Below are positions 1 through 11,758 of a stretch of 64,000 bases of DNA, in pieces. Every line of letters begins with the position of its first letter. The first letter of the stretch is position 1. A program made the position numbers and the translations under genes. Source of the stretch: Perca fluviatilis (taxonomy: Eukaryota > Chordata > Actinopteri > Perciformes > Percidae); NCBI RefSeq assembly GCF_010015445.1, contig NC_053118.1, positions 18,237,437 through 18,301,436 on the forward strand, read 5' to 3'. The notes under the pieces are model-generated. The model ran no database searches. It was not told the origin of the DNA and worked only from the letters and a program-made list of their open reading frames with translations.

Positions 1-1211
1 TAGAATGGGGCCCCTTCTAGGAACATTGTAGTTTTCTTAATACATCCATTGGTAAGAGTGAAATGTTACTTTTTTTTGTCTATCATGATGCTGTAAGTAC
101 ATTATGTAAGTATGACTCAAACTGTTGCTTTTATCCAATTTCCCCTTGATTATTCAGCCTAGTGCTTTCTTCAGTTGATATTGAGCCCAAACAGTGTATT
201 TACCAATAGCGAAACTATGTACATGATAATGTCAGAAATCCCATGAGTGGCCCTCAGATGGTTCTTCAGTCACTTATGTTTTTTTTCTTGCCTTTTGTCT
301 TTGATGTATTACCTTCCATAATGTTCAGTTCACATAGCAGGTTACCAAAATCAACCCAAAATAGGATGCACACAAAACACTCACTGCAGCAGAACTGCAA
401 GTTGAATTCCCAGCAGATGTCCTGCCAGTTTGGTGACCAAGAGGATGCCCACTGGTTGCTCCAGAAAATGTCTTAATTCATCCCACCTGTGTGCACACCA
501 CATATTTTCTCACACTTGTGACCGATGCTCAGGCTACATGATTTGCATGTGTGTTCATGTTGTAGTTCACATTTTTGTTTTGACTAGATAATGCTTGGTA
601 GCTAAATAACCAACTATATACACAGGTGTCAATACTAAGGTTACATAAAATGGAGAGGTCCTCGCTTTTCTGTCTGCTTGACGAGTTCCTTTGGGTCACA
701 AGAGGTATGTAAACCACAACGTAGACATGTGTAGATCAAGTAGTTTGATCAACCAAGAGGCCCCCCCTCACGCCCCCTAGTTACAGCAGTAAAGTAAACT
801 GCAACATGTGCAAGCGCAGAAGGAATCCTCTGGCCATTGCATCAGCGACCAGAGCATGTGAGCAGAGCGGCGTGGAGCGGCTTACAGTGGGGTAGCAGAG
901 GATACCAACAGCCCTGTGAGCGAGGAGCAGAAATTGTCACTGCACTAATCCGCTCACATGCTCTGTCAGCGACTCACATTGGCAACAAATGCTCAGTGGT
1001 GGGAAGCTGGTGAGGGATCATTAAGTGGTTGCAGCACTAAAATCTTTAGTAGTGGTGTTTGAGAATGTGCATTGGTAGAGGCCATCAAGCCCCCAGGACG
1101 TGTGGCAGGCTTTAAAGCCAATTTGACATAGGTGACAAAGAGTGAAATTTCAACTTCTGTATCCGTCACGTGATGCCATGGGGCCCAAAAATTTTTTTCC
1201 CATAGACTTAC
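1..1211. other. No gene recognised
   Basis: Both strands hold only short ORFs without recognisable domains. A GC-richer stretch near 760-1000 could be an old repeat. I see no splice-supported coding exon, though a 3' UTR of a gene beyond the left edge cannot be excluded. Confidence 0.4.
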
Positions 1212-1840
1212 GGCCCTGACACACCAACCCCATTATCGGCCGTCGGACAGTCTGGCAAGGTCAGTGACTCGAGTCTATTCTGTGCTGTCGGCCTTCATTT
1301 GGGCCGATTTGACATGTTGAATCGGAAGGCGGGCAGTCGGACTCAATGGCCAATCTAATTGGTGGAGCGCTAACCCGGAAATGACGAGCGGGATGAGCGT
1401 GACTAACGCCTCTCAAAATCTGACAAAAATCTTTTAAACTGACCTTTGTCGATCTGAAACGAAGACAGATTCAGCAACTACTTGGCCTATTTCTCACTTT
1501 AAATTTTTCAGAAACATGTTTCGGTGAACTATCTTCGTAAAATATGAGATCGTATTCCGAACGAGCCGCCATTATGCTAGGTTGTAAAATCCGGGAGCAG
1601 CCAGACTCACGTGACACGTTCGTCCAATCAGCTGCCGGTTTTCATTTTTTGGGCGACAATACAGATTACCGCTGCCTGCTGTTATGGAGATGTATTACGT
1701 CTCGTGCACGCGCGGAACGTACGCTCAAGTTGGTGTCGCTTCGGTGTGTTCCGAGGCACTTTTTTGACCAACTCGGGGAGGCAGTCAGTCCGACTGCCTT
1801 TTCTGCTGAAGGTCGGCCATCGGGTTTGTGTGTCAGAGCC
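1212..1840. mobile_element. Non-autonomous DNA transposon (MITE-like)
   Basis: Terminal inverted repeats are visible: the left end begins GGCCCTGACACACCAACCC and the reverse complement of the right end begins GGCTCTGACACACAAACCC. Subterminal copies of a CGGCC / GTCGGAC motif occur on both sides. No transposase is encoded, and the short ORFs inside (for example 1544-1867) are chance frames. The superfamily is not certain because a clean target duplication is not visible. Confidence 0.7.
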
Positions 1841-1904
1841 TTTACATGGCAAAAGAGACGTATGTAAATTAGTGGATACATTTATTAAGTGTCTCAACCC
1901 CCAC

Positions 1905-2238
1905 GATTTATGATGACTATGGTTAACTGCTCCTCAGATCTCTGCAGGGTAAATCCAGACAGCTAGCTAGACTATCTGTCGAATCTGAGTTTTCTGTTGC
2001 ACGACTAAAACAACCTTTGAACGTACACGTTCCACCAAAACAAGTTCCTTCCCGAGGTTATTTTGCCGCGCCACCGTTGCTCCATCCAGCGCCTAGCACC
2101 GCCCAAGACGATTGTGAATGGTTTAAAGAAATGGCAATAAACCAGAGCACGTTTTTCTCCCAATCCCAGAATACTGTGTCAACTAGCCAGACCCTCCTCT
2201 GCAGTGCTGTAGAGGAAGGTCTGGCAATGCGAGACTAG
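1905..2238. repeat. Interspersed repeat, longer copy
   Basis: This block begins near ATGATGACTATGG and ends with GGTCTGGCAATGCGAGACTAG. Its first ~110 bp recur with small changes at 2413-2527, so it is a dispersed repeat and not a gene. The 73-codon frame inside it has no recognisable domain. Confidence 0.55.
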
Positions 2239-2412
2239 CAGTCACCTAACTTTATTTATCTGGACAAGGACACTTGAACTGGTTTAGTCTATATCCAAGA
2301 TGTTCAACTTCAGGGATTGCTCTGGTGCCGCCGGAAATTCCGCTGGATGTCACTCTTTTTGGCTGGATGTCCGTTACTTTCTGCTTTCTTTGTGTTGTAA
2401 TTTTAAAATCCG

Positions 2413-2527
2413 GTCGATTATGACGACTATGGTAACTGCTCCTCAGATCTCTGCAGGGTAAATACAGTCAAACTATCTGTTGAATCAGAGTTTTCTGTTG
2501 CACAACTAAAACAACATTTAAACGTAC
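2413..2527. repeat. Interspersed repeat, partial second copy
   Basis: Shares the segments GACTATGGT..AACTGCTCCTC and CTGAGTTTTCTGTTGCAC-like sequence with 1905-2010 in the same orientation, then diverges. It is a truncated second copy of the same family about 500 bp away. Confidence 0.55.
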
Positions 2528-3200
2528 AATTTGTACAACTTAATGCTTTATACACACACTAAATTTCACAGCGTATAAAGCACATTGTTATTGCCAGATG
2601 AGTGACAACTTTGTTTGGCTATTTTCTGTAATTAGTTTAGCATACAAGCATGGTGGAATTAGCAAGCTAAGCTAGTTAGCTTTAGCTAAAATGATTATGG
2701 TAAATTCCTGAACACAGATACCATAATAATACACCCAATAATACACAGGAATTTATGTGGAAAAGCTACAAGGGCCCAAATGAACTTGCTCGGGTCACCT
2801 TTGAGGGGCTGTGTGATTTAAATTACCCTATCTGCTCACGTCTTTGTCATGATCTGCTCATGTCTACAAGACTTTGCACAATTGGATTGGATCTTGTGAT
2901 TGACTGTAGAAATCTTTGTGCAGCCCAAAATGTGTAACCACACTGACTGTACATTTGATCAAGTCTGCCTGTGAAGATAGAACTGCTTGCATGTCTGTGG
3001 TCTGTTTTGGAGTATATCAGGGCCTTTATATAATTGTTTTGACCTGAACTTTGTCTGGGGTCTCCTCTCAATTTCAAAGATCTCAACGAACTGCTGTCAG
3101 CCATTCAGAAGTGTGTATTTATCATGACTGTGATATAATGCCTTATGCAGGCACCCACTATGCAAGTCATGCTTACTGTACTGTCTGTTTTCTTGGGTCG
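2528..3200. other. No gene recognised
   Basis: AT-rich intergenic sequence with short ORFs only. It contains several GCTAGC/TAGC-rich motifs common in fish repeats. Nothing coding can be supported. Confidence 0.4.
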
Positions 3201-3521
3201 TTAAAGGTCCCATGACATGGTGCTCTTTGGATGCTTTAATAAAGACCTTAGTGGTCCCCTAATACTGCATCTGAAGTCTCCTTCCCAAAATTCAGCCTTG
3301 GTGCAGAATTACAGCCACTAGAGCCAGTCCCACAATGAGCTTTCCTTAGGATGTGCCAGAGTGATAGAAAAAGACAGAGTGGCGACACTCCCATTGGACT
3401 CCGTTGTACGCTTTTTGCCGCAGGCTACTTCCGGGGTATGCAGTCTCGGATAGTTCCAAACAATCCATTCATGGCGTCGGACATCATTCATTTCCATTGG
3501 TGGCCGTCGAGTAACTTCTGA

Positions 3522-3926
3522 GGTAAGTTGATTAAATAGCTACCTCTTTTGAATTGTCAACTGTCTATATTTTATCAGAGGCCCTTTATGATGCATATAC
3601 TGATCTTCATTTCTATGTGCACAGCGTAATTATATATATTTTTAGCTTGGTAGACGACCGATTGCCTGCTAGTTTGTTAGCTTGTTTGCTAGTTTGTTAG
3701 CTTGACTTCGCCAGCTGTGAAGGTATCTCCAGGGGTAAGTTGATTAAATAGCTACCTCTTTTGAATTGCCAACTCTCTATATTATATCAGAGGCCCTTTA
3801 TGATGCATACACTGATCTTTATTTGTATGTGCACAGCGTTATTAGCTATATACGACAGATTGCCTGCTAGTTTGTTAGCTCGTTTGCTGGTTTGTTAGTT
3901 CGACTTTGCCAGCTGTGAAGGTATCG
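3522..3926. repeat. Two-copy direct repeat of about 200 bp
   Basis: The segment starting GGTAAGTTGATTAAATAGC at 3522 is repeated from 3734. Both copies run through a CTAGTTTGTTAGC-rich part and end with CCAGCTGTGAAGGTATC. It is an internal tandem duplication of the surrounding transposon. Confidence 0.75.
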
Positions 3927-4410
3927 CTACACCAACAATTACAAAGTTCAGTAGTGAATCTATGGCAGCTTTTATTTAGTTAATTATTGATGTTGGATTA
4001 CTAGGATCATTAAGGTTGATTAAGGATGGGTTTTATTTAGGTTTTATCTGCTGAACCTGACGGTGTTAGCTAGTCAGCTGAGTACTGTGTGTCTGATGCT
4101 ATAGCTAGCTAATAGAAATAAGGTTGCGTTTGTTTAATTATACCCTTAAAAGGGCTGTTGGATTATATGTATGAATACAAATTATTCCACACAAAAAATA
4201 TCAGTAAGTGATGTAAGACAAGTTAAAATTTTATTAAAGTATTAAGGCAAATTTCACAGTTTTTTTTTTACTGTTGATTTACTACTTTTTAAGTTAAAAA
4301 AAAAAGTTAACATATTTCCAGAAGTTAACAAGTACTTCAAGTTAAATTATCGTGATTTAAATATTGACCAAAATAATTATGATCATATTTCTTTCCATAT
4401 TCGAGCAGCC

Positions 4411-4790
4411 CTAGCTGGTGCTGGCAATGGCTGCTGGCTGCAGCTGCTGGCAACGGCTGCTGGCTGCAGCTGCTGGTGGCGACTGCTGGCTGCGGCTGCT
4501 GGTAGCGGCTGCTGGTGGCGACTGATGGTAGTGGCTGCTGGTGGCGACTGCTGGTAGTGGCTGCTGGTGGCGACTGCTGGTAGCGGCTGCTGGTGGCGAC
4601 TGCTGGTAGTGGCTGCTGGTGGCGACTGCTGGTGCTGATAGTGGCTGCTGGTGGTGACTGCTGGTAGTGGCGCTGGTGGCTGTTGGTGCTGGTAGTGGCT
4701 GCTGGTAGTGGCTGCTGGTGCTGGTAGTGCTGCTGGTGGCTGCTGGTGCTGGTAGTTGCTGCTGGTGGCAACTGCTGGCTGCTGAAATAA
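4411..4790. repeat. GCTGCTGGTGGCGACTGCTG minisatellite
   Basis: About 380 bp of imperfect tandem units built from CTGCTGGTGGCGA, CTGCTGGTAGTGG and CTGCTGGTGCTG. The composition is free of stop codons in all three minus-strand frames, which creates three overlapping Gln/Pro/Ala/Ser-rich ORFs. That pattern is expected for a repeat and argues against a real protein. Confidence 0.85.
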
Positions 4791-6120
4791 GAGGCAACTG
4801 GAGGCTGCAGACGGTGTGCCGGGAATGGAGAAGCCAAATATATCCATGGCAACCAGTAAGGTGTTTGGCAGTGGCCTAGATGTTATGACCTTAGGTGAGG
4901 AAGTCTGCTGTGGTGAAATTGCCTTCTTGGTCTGACTCTTGCTGCCAAGGTACCCCTTATCACGGTTGTTTACCTTCCTCTCAGCCCTGATGCACTTCGA
5001 TTGAATCCTTAACCTCAGCCTGATATGTTGACAGGATTTTTTTTTTTCAGCTCATGGCATGAGGGAAGGTTGCTGTCCAGACTCATGGCCTCTCTTTCCA
5101 GCTGTGCCACTGCATTGGAGGATTCCATGAGGGAATCGCTCGTCTGCAAACAGAACAGCTGCTCCACGTCCTGCAGGAGAGTGAACACCTCATCGAATGG
5201 CCGGTATAATGCACCCCTTTTAAATTCTTTTAACTGTAGTAAAACAGCTCTCTCACTTGCGGTGTTGGTAACTTTTTCAACCAGTGCACACTGGCATTCC
5301 TTACAGAGTGAGAAGCCGATGACCCTCTTTACCTCTTCAGCATCTCAAACACTAACCCTCAAAACTCCTGGCTCCAGCTTTACATGCTGCATCCTCCTTT
5401 GCAGTGTGCGGATGTTAGGCAGTGGAATCTGCATTTTGCTGGAGGGTTTTTATAGCCAGTGGTGCCAGCATTAAATCTTATTTGTTTTGCTTTTTTTTTA
5501 ATTGTCTCCTTTCCCCACCGTATTCCTCTCTTCTTTTCCTGTACTTGTTCTTGTTCTCTCACTCATTGTTTAATAAAAAAAATACATTTCATTCATTGCA
5601 AGTGTAATGAGTTGTTATTCTTTAACATATTTGATACCGTGCGTACGGCTTAATCTTAAAATGATCATGGTTGTGTGGTCTACTCCTGCCTCATCAGAAG
5701 AAGTGGGCTGGACACTAAATGCTCAATGGACTGTTGCTACTCTGCTTTCTCAATCGCTCTCTGACCACAGGTAAGTGAATTGGAATTACAAGCAAAATCA
5801 AGGAAAATCCAATAGTCCAGTTGCGCAAAAAATAACATCTTGAATCGTCAATCGTCAATTGTCGAACATGACAGCGGTGTGTGTGTTTGGAACTATACAG
5901 GCTTACATGAACCACGAACGAGTGTCGCAACTCTTTATATCTCTATGGCTCTGGTATGTGCCATTTCTGTGTCTGTAGCTATTGAAGAGGAGAGAGGGGG
6001 GGGCAAGGTGAGGGTGGGGGTGTGGCCTTGACCAACTGCCTCTTTGCTCGTTTGAAAGCCATGATGTCTCTCTCTCATGGGTGGGCCAAATTCTCTGGGC
6101 GGGCAAAGCAGAGAAAGGGG

Positions 6121-6166
6121 GAGGTAACCTTGTTCCTTATGACCTCATAAGGAGCAAGGTTACCTC
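6121..6166. repeat. Near-perfect 21-bp-arm hairpin
   Basis: Arm 6121-6141 (GAGGTAACCTTGTTCCTTATG) pairs with arm 6146-6166 with a single mismatch and a 4-base ACCT loop. A third and fourth half-copy of the motif follow up to about 6212. It lies near the right end of the TTAA-flanked transposon and is probably part of its subterminal structure. Confidence 0.75.
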
Positions 6167-6389
6167 CCCAAGGTTACCTCACCTTGCTCCTCATGACCTC
6201 ATAAGGAGCAAGATTCCAGATCAGCCCATCTGAGCTTTCATTTTCTCAAAGGCAGAGCATGATACCCACAGCTTGGTTTACACATATTGCCATTTCTAGC
6301 CACTGTGGGACCATAGGCAGGCTGGGGAAACGCATATTAATGTTAAAAAAACTTCATAAAGTGAAATTTTCATGCCATGGGACCTTTAA

Positions 6390-7328
6390 GGTTAAGTCAG
6401 ATATCAAGCAACCAGTTGAACTTCACTTTTTAACCCAAATCCATTTAGGCCAGTGCTGGTGTTTTTTGAAAAGTGCTATATAAATAAAGACAATTATAAT
6501 GGATGTTTTCAGTAAAGTAGAAAAAAAAGGCAGTGGGCAAAATAAATAAATTATGTCTTTCTTGCTTACATGCAATTGTATAGTAGGGAATCAAGTTGAT
6601 ACAAGGTATTTCTCTTTACTTACAGATGCAAGACTACTTGTGCTGGGCAGCTACTGGGAGGCATCAGAATGGTTGCAGAATAATACAGGAGTTCTTTCTC
6701 TCACATATAGGAAAAGACAGTATATCAAGGTTTGCAGAAGATCTGCAAAATATTTGTTGCAGAGCTGCATGGTCCCAGAGGAACGACTCTAACAAATACT
6801 CTATTCTATATCTACTCTAATCTAATTATTACAACTTAATTTCTCACTGCCGAAATAGTATGCCAGTACATATATCGGCCACATCTATCATGCTTCTAAT
6901 TTCACAGAGGCAAAACAGTCAGACCTAAGCAATAGACTTTCCATTTTAGACTTACAGGCCTTCAGTATCTCAAATATACCACCTCCATACTATAGGCCAA
7001 TAAGAATAAGTCAGTCTTATTTGCAGTTTAAATGCTTTGTGTCTTATAACCACCAAACAAAACAGCAAGAACCAAAACCATTGGTACAGTCTACACAAAC
7101 CAGTATGTCTGCATGAATCAACCCTTTCCTAAGCCCTGCCCTTGGAACACAGACTGGCCAATCACAGCATATCATCTGCCAGCTCCCATCAGGGTTCGAT
7201 GTGACTCTATTGCTCTGCTCCATAGATTCTCATGCAATCGTTTCAGCTTTTTTTTTCAGGCTGGTTTTGTGGATTTTGAGTTAGCTATGGTTGTGCCTGG
7301 GGCATGTAAAATAGTGATACTCGGCCCC
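6390..7328. other. No gene recognised
   Basis: AT-rich intergenic DNA with only short frames. I see no conserved domain or splice-bounded exon. Confidence 0.4.
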
Positions 7329-7337
7329 GATAGGACT

Positions 7338-7950
7338 TAGCCTGGTCCTACCAGACTCAAACATTTCATTTGTACAGAGAGTCTGGCCTCTCTCCATTGA
7401 CAAGTGTTAACTTCCTTGAGGCAGGGAATTTGTTAAAGTTTAAAACTATTGGATCTGCCCAGAGCCCCTCTGGATCTGCCATAACCAATCACTAACGTTT
7501 TGTCGTGACGTTTTGTCGTGACGTATGTCATGCGCATGTGCAACAAGAGGGGAGACCGTCAAAGCTATTAGCATTAGCATCGCTAGCCAACTCCTTCACC
7601 ACTAACAGAGCGAGCTAGAAAATCAAACTTTTCCCGAACCCCGTGGGCAGGAGGGCCACAACATCATGGCCACCAACAAAACTCAGCAAAGATTGTTCTT
7701 GCTTGGGCTTTAACTTCTGGATATTCGGCAGCGCTACCACAACGGACCGAATGGCTTCACTTGCATCTTTCTCCGCCGCAACTCTAGCGCACGACCTCAA
7801 CGTCATCGTTCTCAGCCACTCCCTCTGTTCGCTGATTGGACTGCCAAAAATTTTGAAGGAGAAAACCCAAGACTATACTGCCAACCCAGACGTAGTACTG
7901 AAGGGAAATGAAAATTGAGCGTAAGTACATAGGAGGGCTGAGCCAGGCTA
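7338..7950. mobile_element. 613 bp non-autonomous DNA element with 9-bp target duplication (MULE-like)
   Basis: A perfect 9-bp direct repeat GATAGGACT flanks the element (7329-7337 and 7951-7959). The termini are short inverted repeats TAGCCTGG...CCAGGCTA. A 9-bp target duplication is typical of Mutator-like elements. The interior carries a minus-strand fragment related to RecQ-type helicases, reminiscent of gene-capturing Pack-MULEs. Superfamily assignment rests on target-site length alone and needs comparison with a repeat library. Confidence 0.7.
7615..7806 (-). pseudogene. RecQ-like helicase N-terminal fragment carried by a transposon
   Basis: The 63-codon minus-strand frame contains a helicase Walker A region, VVALLPTGFGKSLIF, preceded by a Q-motif-like stretch LKPKQEQSLL. 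RecQ-family DNA helicases have this order: Gln motif, then PTG-GKS. The frame stops right after motif I at a TAG where the family usually has a Gln codon (CAG). All later helicase motifs are missing. It lies wholly inside the 7338-7950 element, so it is most likely a captured fragment and not a working gene. Confidence 0.6.
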
Positions 7951-8227
7951 GATAGGACTGTACCTGACTCAGAAAACCCTCTCGGAACATGCTCGAAAGG
8001 ATATAAAAACCTGTGGAGCCAAAATTAGCAGAGTACAGCACATCGTTAACTAGCACTTGCATAATGCTACGCTAGCTACTGAAGGATTACTTAATGTATA
8101 GGCTACACATGCTGGTTTTAATTTATTGTAACAGTGAATAAAGACCTACCCTGCTTTACAGGAACAGTGTTGCTCCTTAAAAGGGAAACTTTCGGTATTT
8201 TCAACCGGTTGTGTCTCTGCAATTTAT

Positions 8228-8512
8228 GTAGATGGACTGCATTTATATAGCGCTTTTCTAGTCTAAATGACTACTCGAAGAGCTTTTAAATATGACAGGC
8301 ACCATTCACACACTGGTGGCTGAGGCTGCCATACAGGGTGCCACCTGCTCATCAGATAAACATTCACACACCGATGGTGCAGCAATCTGGGGTTCAGTGT
8401 CTTGCCCAAGGACCCTTCGACATGGGACTGCAGGGCCAGTGATCAAACCACCGACCTTCCGATTGGACGGCTGCTCTGAGCCACAGCCGCCTCATGCAGA
8501 TGAACGGCGCCT
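8228..8512 (-). mobile_element. tRNA-derived SINE-like repeat
   Basis: Read on the minus strand, the segment starts with a tRNA-like head: an A-box-like GTGGCTCAGAGCAG and a B-box-like GGTTTGATCACTGG. It is followed by a body containing the antisense of CTTGCCCAAGGACCCTTCGACATG, a phrase common in fish repeats. It ends near a GCATTTATATAGCGCTTTTCTAG block. The 112-codon frame across it is non-coding. Confidence 0.55.
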
Positions 8513-8807
8513 GGCCCTGACTCATCCGCTGCAGAGCTTAGCCAAGAAAGACCTGTTTTGGCTGCTGAATCAGTTTGACATCCTGGATATCATTCAAATG
8601 CATATTGTAGACTCTTCTGTCTATATATAATTTTTTCAGGGAGTGCAGTTACTGAGTGTGGTTTCCATGCTAGCCCTGACAGATTGATGGAGCATCATCG
8701 GCTAACAACAAAAAGGCGGGACTTGGCGAGGGGTCACATGGCTCAACAATAAGGGTTGCCCGATGGCCTGGGGCAAGTAAAATGCCACATTGCACAAGTA
8801 ACTATAA

Positions 8808-10017
8808 CAGTGTTCCCTTAGGTTTTTTTTTAGCAGTGGGGGGCAGGTCCAAACACCCCGCCCCCCACATGAAACGGAACTGACACTTTGCTGCAACACA
8901 AATATATTTATTCACCTCGATTCACACGAGGCATATTTTCAGTTGTGATTGAACTGTATTTTTTGAGTTACTATATAGGCCAACTTTTATCTTGACATAC
9001 AGGCTAAGGCCGGTTACACACTGCACGCGTCTCGCGAGCGTGGCGTTTCTGTTGCGTCTCAACTGCGTGGATTTTTCTGTGTCCTACACACCAGAAGCGT
9101 GTGCTGTCTGTGTAGCTGTAAAGAGCCTACAGCCTATCTGATGTTGGACTGTCACTCCCTTTTTTTTTGGCCCCCTTTCTTCCTCTTTTTTAAATATACC
9201 CTCCTCTTGATTAAAGCAAGACAACATCGGCAGTAAAATATGTTACAGAATATTTCGTTCTGTATTTGAAAATATTTTCTCTGAAATTTTGTATTACATT
9301 TATATCTACTTTGATGTCAAAACCTAGTCATTTATTAATATGCATTCGTGTCTAAATGACATATAAACATATTTTCCTATTCTATTTTGCCTGGAAACGC
9401 TTACAACACGCTCGCGTCTCGCCTGAAAAATAGGCGTTGGTTCTATTTCTAGCAGGCACGCGTCTCAGGCGCGTCTCGAGCTGCGCGTGAGACGCGCGTC
9501 TCACGCCGGCAGTGTGTAAGCTCTAACCTGTTAACATGGGAGCCGAAATATAAACGGACACGCCACGCGGCTGACACGCTCGCGCAATGCGTGCCGTGTG
9601 TAACCGGCCTAAGCATTCTGTAGCAAATAACAATAAACCCACTATTAATTACATTATCTTAATGCAGTGTAACTACTTCAGCATGTAAATAATGCACCTA
9701 AAATACAAACGTGAGCAAGGTCGTTGAGCAATCGCTATTATATCGAATCAACAGCCACGTGCAATTTAGCTAGCAGGTGAAGAATACAAACGAAAATCAC
9801 CAGGCTTAAATGAACTGACAACATAAGTTATACCACTTACAGTTCTCAAGGACGCACACACACGATCTCAACTGGCTTATCATCCGGACAGCGTCTCTTT
9901 TTCCTTTCTCCATTTTTCTGCCGCGTGTCCGCACTATTCTCCGACATGCACTCTAACAATTCAGCCCTATTTCTGATACCGTGGCCGCCACGTCAAATCA
10001 ACATAGAGGAAACACTG
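8808..10017. mobile_element. hAT-like non-autonomous element, interrupted
   Basis: Ends match as inverted repeats: left CAGTGTTCCCTTAGG and right (reverse complement) CAGTGTTTCCTCTATG. The flanks share an imperfect TATAAC-like direct repeat, so a target duplication is possible but not clean. No transposase is visible. A second element (9008-9609) sits inside it. Confidence 0.6.
9008..9609. mobile_element. Harbinger-like MITE nested in an older element
   Basis: Flanked by the 3-bp direct repeat TAA (9005-9007 and 9610-9612), with long inverted termini GGCCGGTTACACAC...GTGTGTAACCGGCC. The subterminal regions are rich in CACGCG/CGCGAGCG motifs, unlike the AT-rich surroundings. A TWA target site and G/C-starting ends fit PIF/Harbinger. 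No coding capacity. Confidence 0.7.
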
Positions 10018-11758
10018 TATAACATCCCTGTATAATAAATTACGTTATCGTTCACTTGCCCCCTTCGGAGAATGCTTGTTGAATGATGATTAGAAGGTGC
10101 TAGCCAATCAAAAATTTAGTTGGTCCTAGACAGTTTTGGACATTATTTTACACTTTTATTTTTCAATGTTTCCGACGCTTTTTTTCTTATGTTTTTTTTA
10201 ACGTTTGACATTTGTTGTGGTTATATTTTTACTTTTTTGGTGCTTGTGAGGTTTGTTTTTTATTTAAAAGAAACTATTTGTATAGGGGCCAGTAAAAATT
10301 TACTTAGGGCAAGTAGAAGTTTTTTTTTCTTGCCCAACCGAACAAGTGAAAAAAAACCTTAACGTTGAACACTGGGTCAATTCAGGTTCAAGAAATCTTA
10401 AAGCAAGCATTTTCTTGTCTGCACTGTACTGCTGTCACTTTATAAAAAGGTGTCTCAATAATCAGAAGCCTATGTGAAAAAATGTTTTTGGGCCACAGGA
10501 GATTATTACAGTATTTTGGTTCAGTACAGGTAGCAAGGTGGACTCCACCACACCACTACCAGCTCTTTTGCTACTACTTTTAAAATGGACAAAGCTGCTC
10601 ATAACAAAAATATTGGCTAAGTATAATCCAAATGTATTTAATATAAAGAGAAACAAGGCTCAGACTCTGACAAAGTTAAGATGCTGTGGTTGTTACTACA
10701 TTAGTAATGCAGAAGGTGCAGTATAATGGAGATGTCATTTAATTTAGAACTACTTTTCATGAATCCAGAATACTCCATTGAAAAGATATGATGATACAGC
10801 AGAAGGTGGATTTTAGGCAGACATGCACTTAAGAGTCCGAAAGTGGAAAGGGCACTCAACTCAGCTGTGTGCAGGTATGAACATATGGAACTTATGTACT
10901 CTTTTTTTTCCCGTTTTTATGTATTTCCATCTTACATGTCATTGGGCCATCTTTCAAATAGAGTAGCTTATACATTTGCCAACATTTCTGATCCACAACC
11001 AACAAGGGTTTCTCTCTGTGCAGTTGCCATTAATTTGCTGTACTACAAAAATCAATAAAAATGTGAAATAAGACACCTAAATAACATGTATAAGAACCAA
11101 GAATGTATTGTCAATATGGGTTCTTATTGCCAGATAGCAGCAAAAAGGGAGCAAAACAGAGCAGTAATTTCTCTGTACAGCTTTAATGGCACAATTAATA
11201 ATTCACTCCGTGGCAATGCTACCTTTTCAAAAGGAAGACATACACATAGCACATAATAAAGACAATCTCGAAATGACATAATTTCAAGTAAAAAAATGCA
11301 GCAATATGATTGACAATAATAGCATCGGTAGCCACAGAAAATACAATGAAAGAAACATATTCATCCTAGCTAGTCAACAATTGGGGGGGACATCATCTTA
11401 ACTACACCGGTAGGGAGAATACTAGGTTTAAACTTGCAATTTACCGATGATAGACAAATCCTGTTTTTTTTTTGTTTGTTTTTTTTATTTGGTAGCATTT
11501 CGTATGCTCCCCAACCATGCCTTATTTCCTGGTTCGTATTAGTTTCTGAAATTCACCAATTAACACGAATTTTCATCTTGCGCCAAAAAAGAAAGAAAAA
11601 AAAAAAGTGTATAAAAGTACTTTAAAAAACACCGCTATAAACAAACTATACATCAACCTTTATACTTAATCAAATATTTGCATTCAAAATAGTCAAAAAC
11701 ACTCAACTCCTGAGAGCATGATTGTTGTCAAAAACAATAACTGCTGGGTCTGACATAG
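10018..11758. other. Intergenic DNA and probable zinc-finger 3' UTR
   Basis: No ORF with recognisable domains. The part nearest 11758 is the expected 3' UTR of the minus-strand zinc-finger gene. A TTTATT at about 11484 reads as AATAAA on the minus strand and could be its polyadenylation signal, but it sits in low-complexity T-rich DNA, so this is weak. Confidence 0.4.

Larger units (their letters stand above)
3205..6385. mobile_element. 3.2 kb Kolobok-like DNA transposon (TTAA target site)
   Basis: The element is bounded by TTAA at 3201-3204 and 6386-6389. Its ends are inverted repeats: left AGGTCCCATGACATGG, right (reverse complement) AGGTCCCATGGCATGAAA. A TTAA target duplication with such termini fits Kolobok-type or related cut-and-paste elements. 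The interior holds a ~200 bp tandem duplication (3522-3926), a minisatellite (4411-4790), a broken minus-strand frame around 5040-5215 that looks like a decayed coding region, and a hairpin near the right end. No intact transposase is present, so it is probably non-autonomous. Confidence 0.75.

Noticed and set aside
1544..1913. Two overlapping ORFs of about 100 codons
   Set aside because: They mostly lie within a MITE-like element with inverted ends, and four frames are open over the same stretch, typical of GC-rich non-coding DNA.
4337..4852. Three overlapping Gln/Pro/Ala-rich minus-strand ORFs of 128-171 codons
   Set aside because: They are simultaneous open frames of a CTG-rich minisatellite inside a transposon; no single frame is favoured.
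5025..5474. 149-codon plus-strand frame
   Set aside because: Lies within the TTAA-flanked element and is antisense to a better, broken minus-strand frame; no domain.
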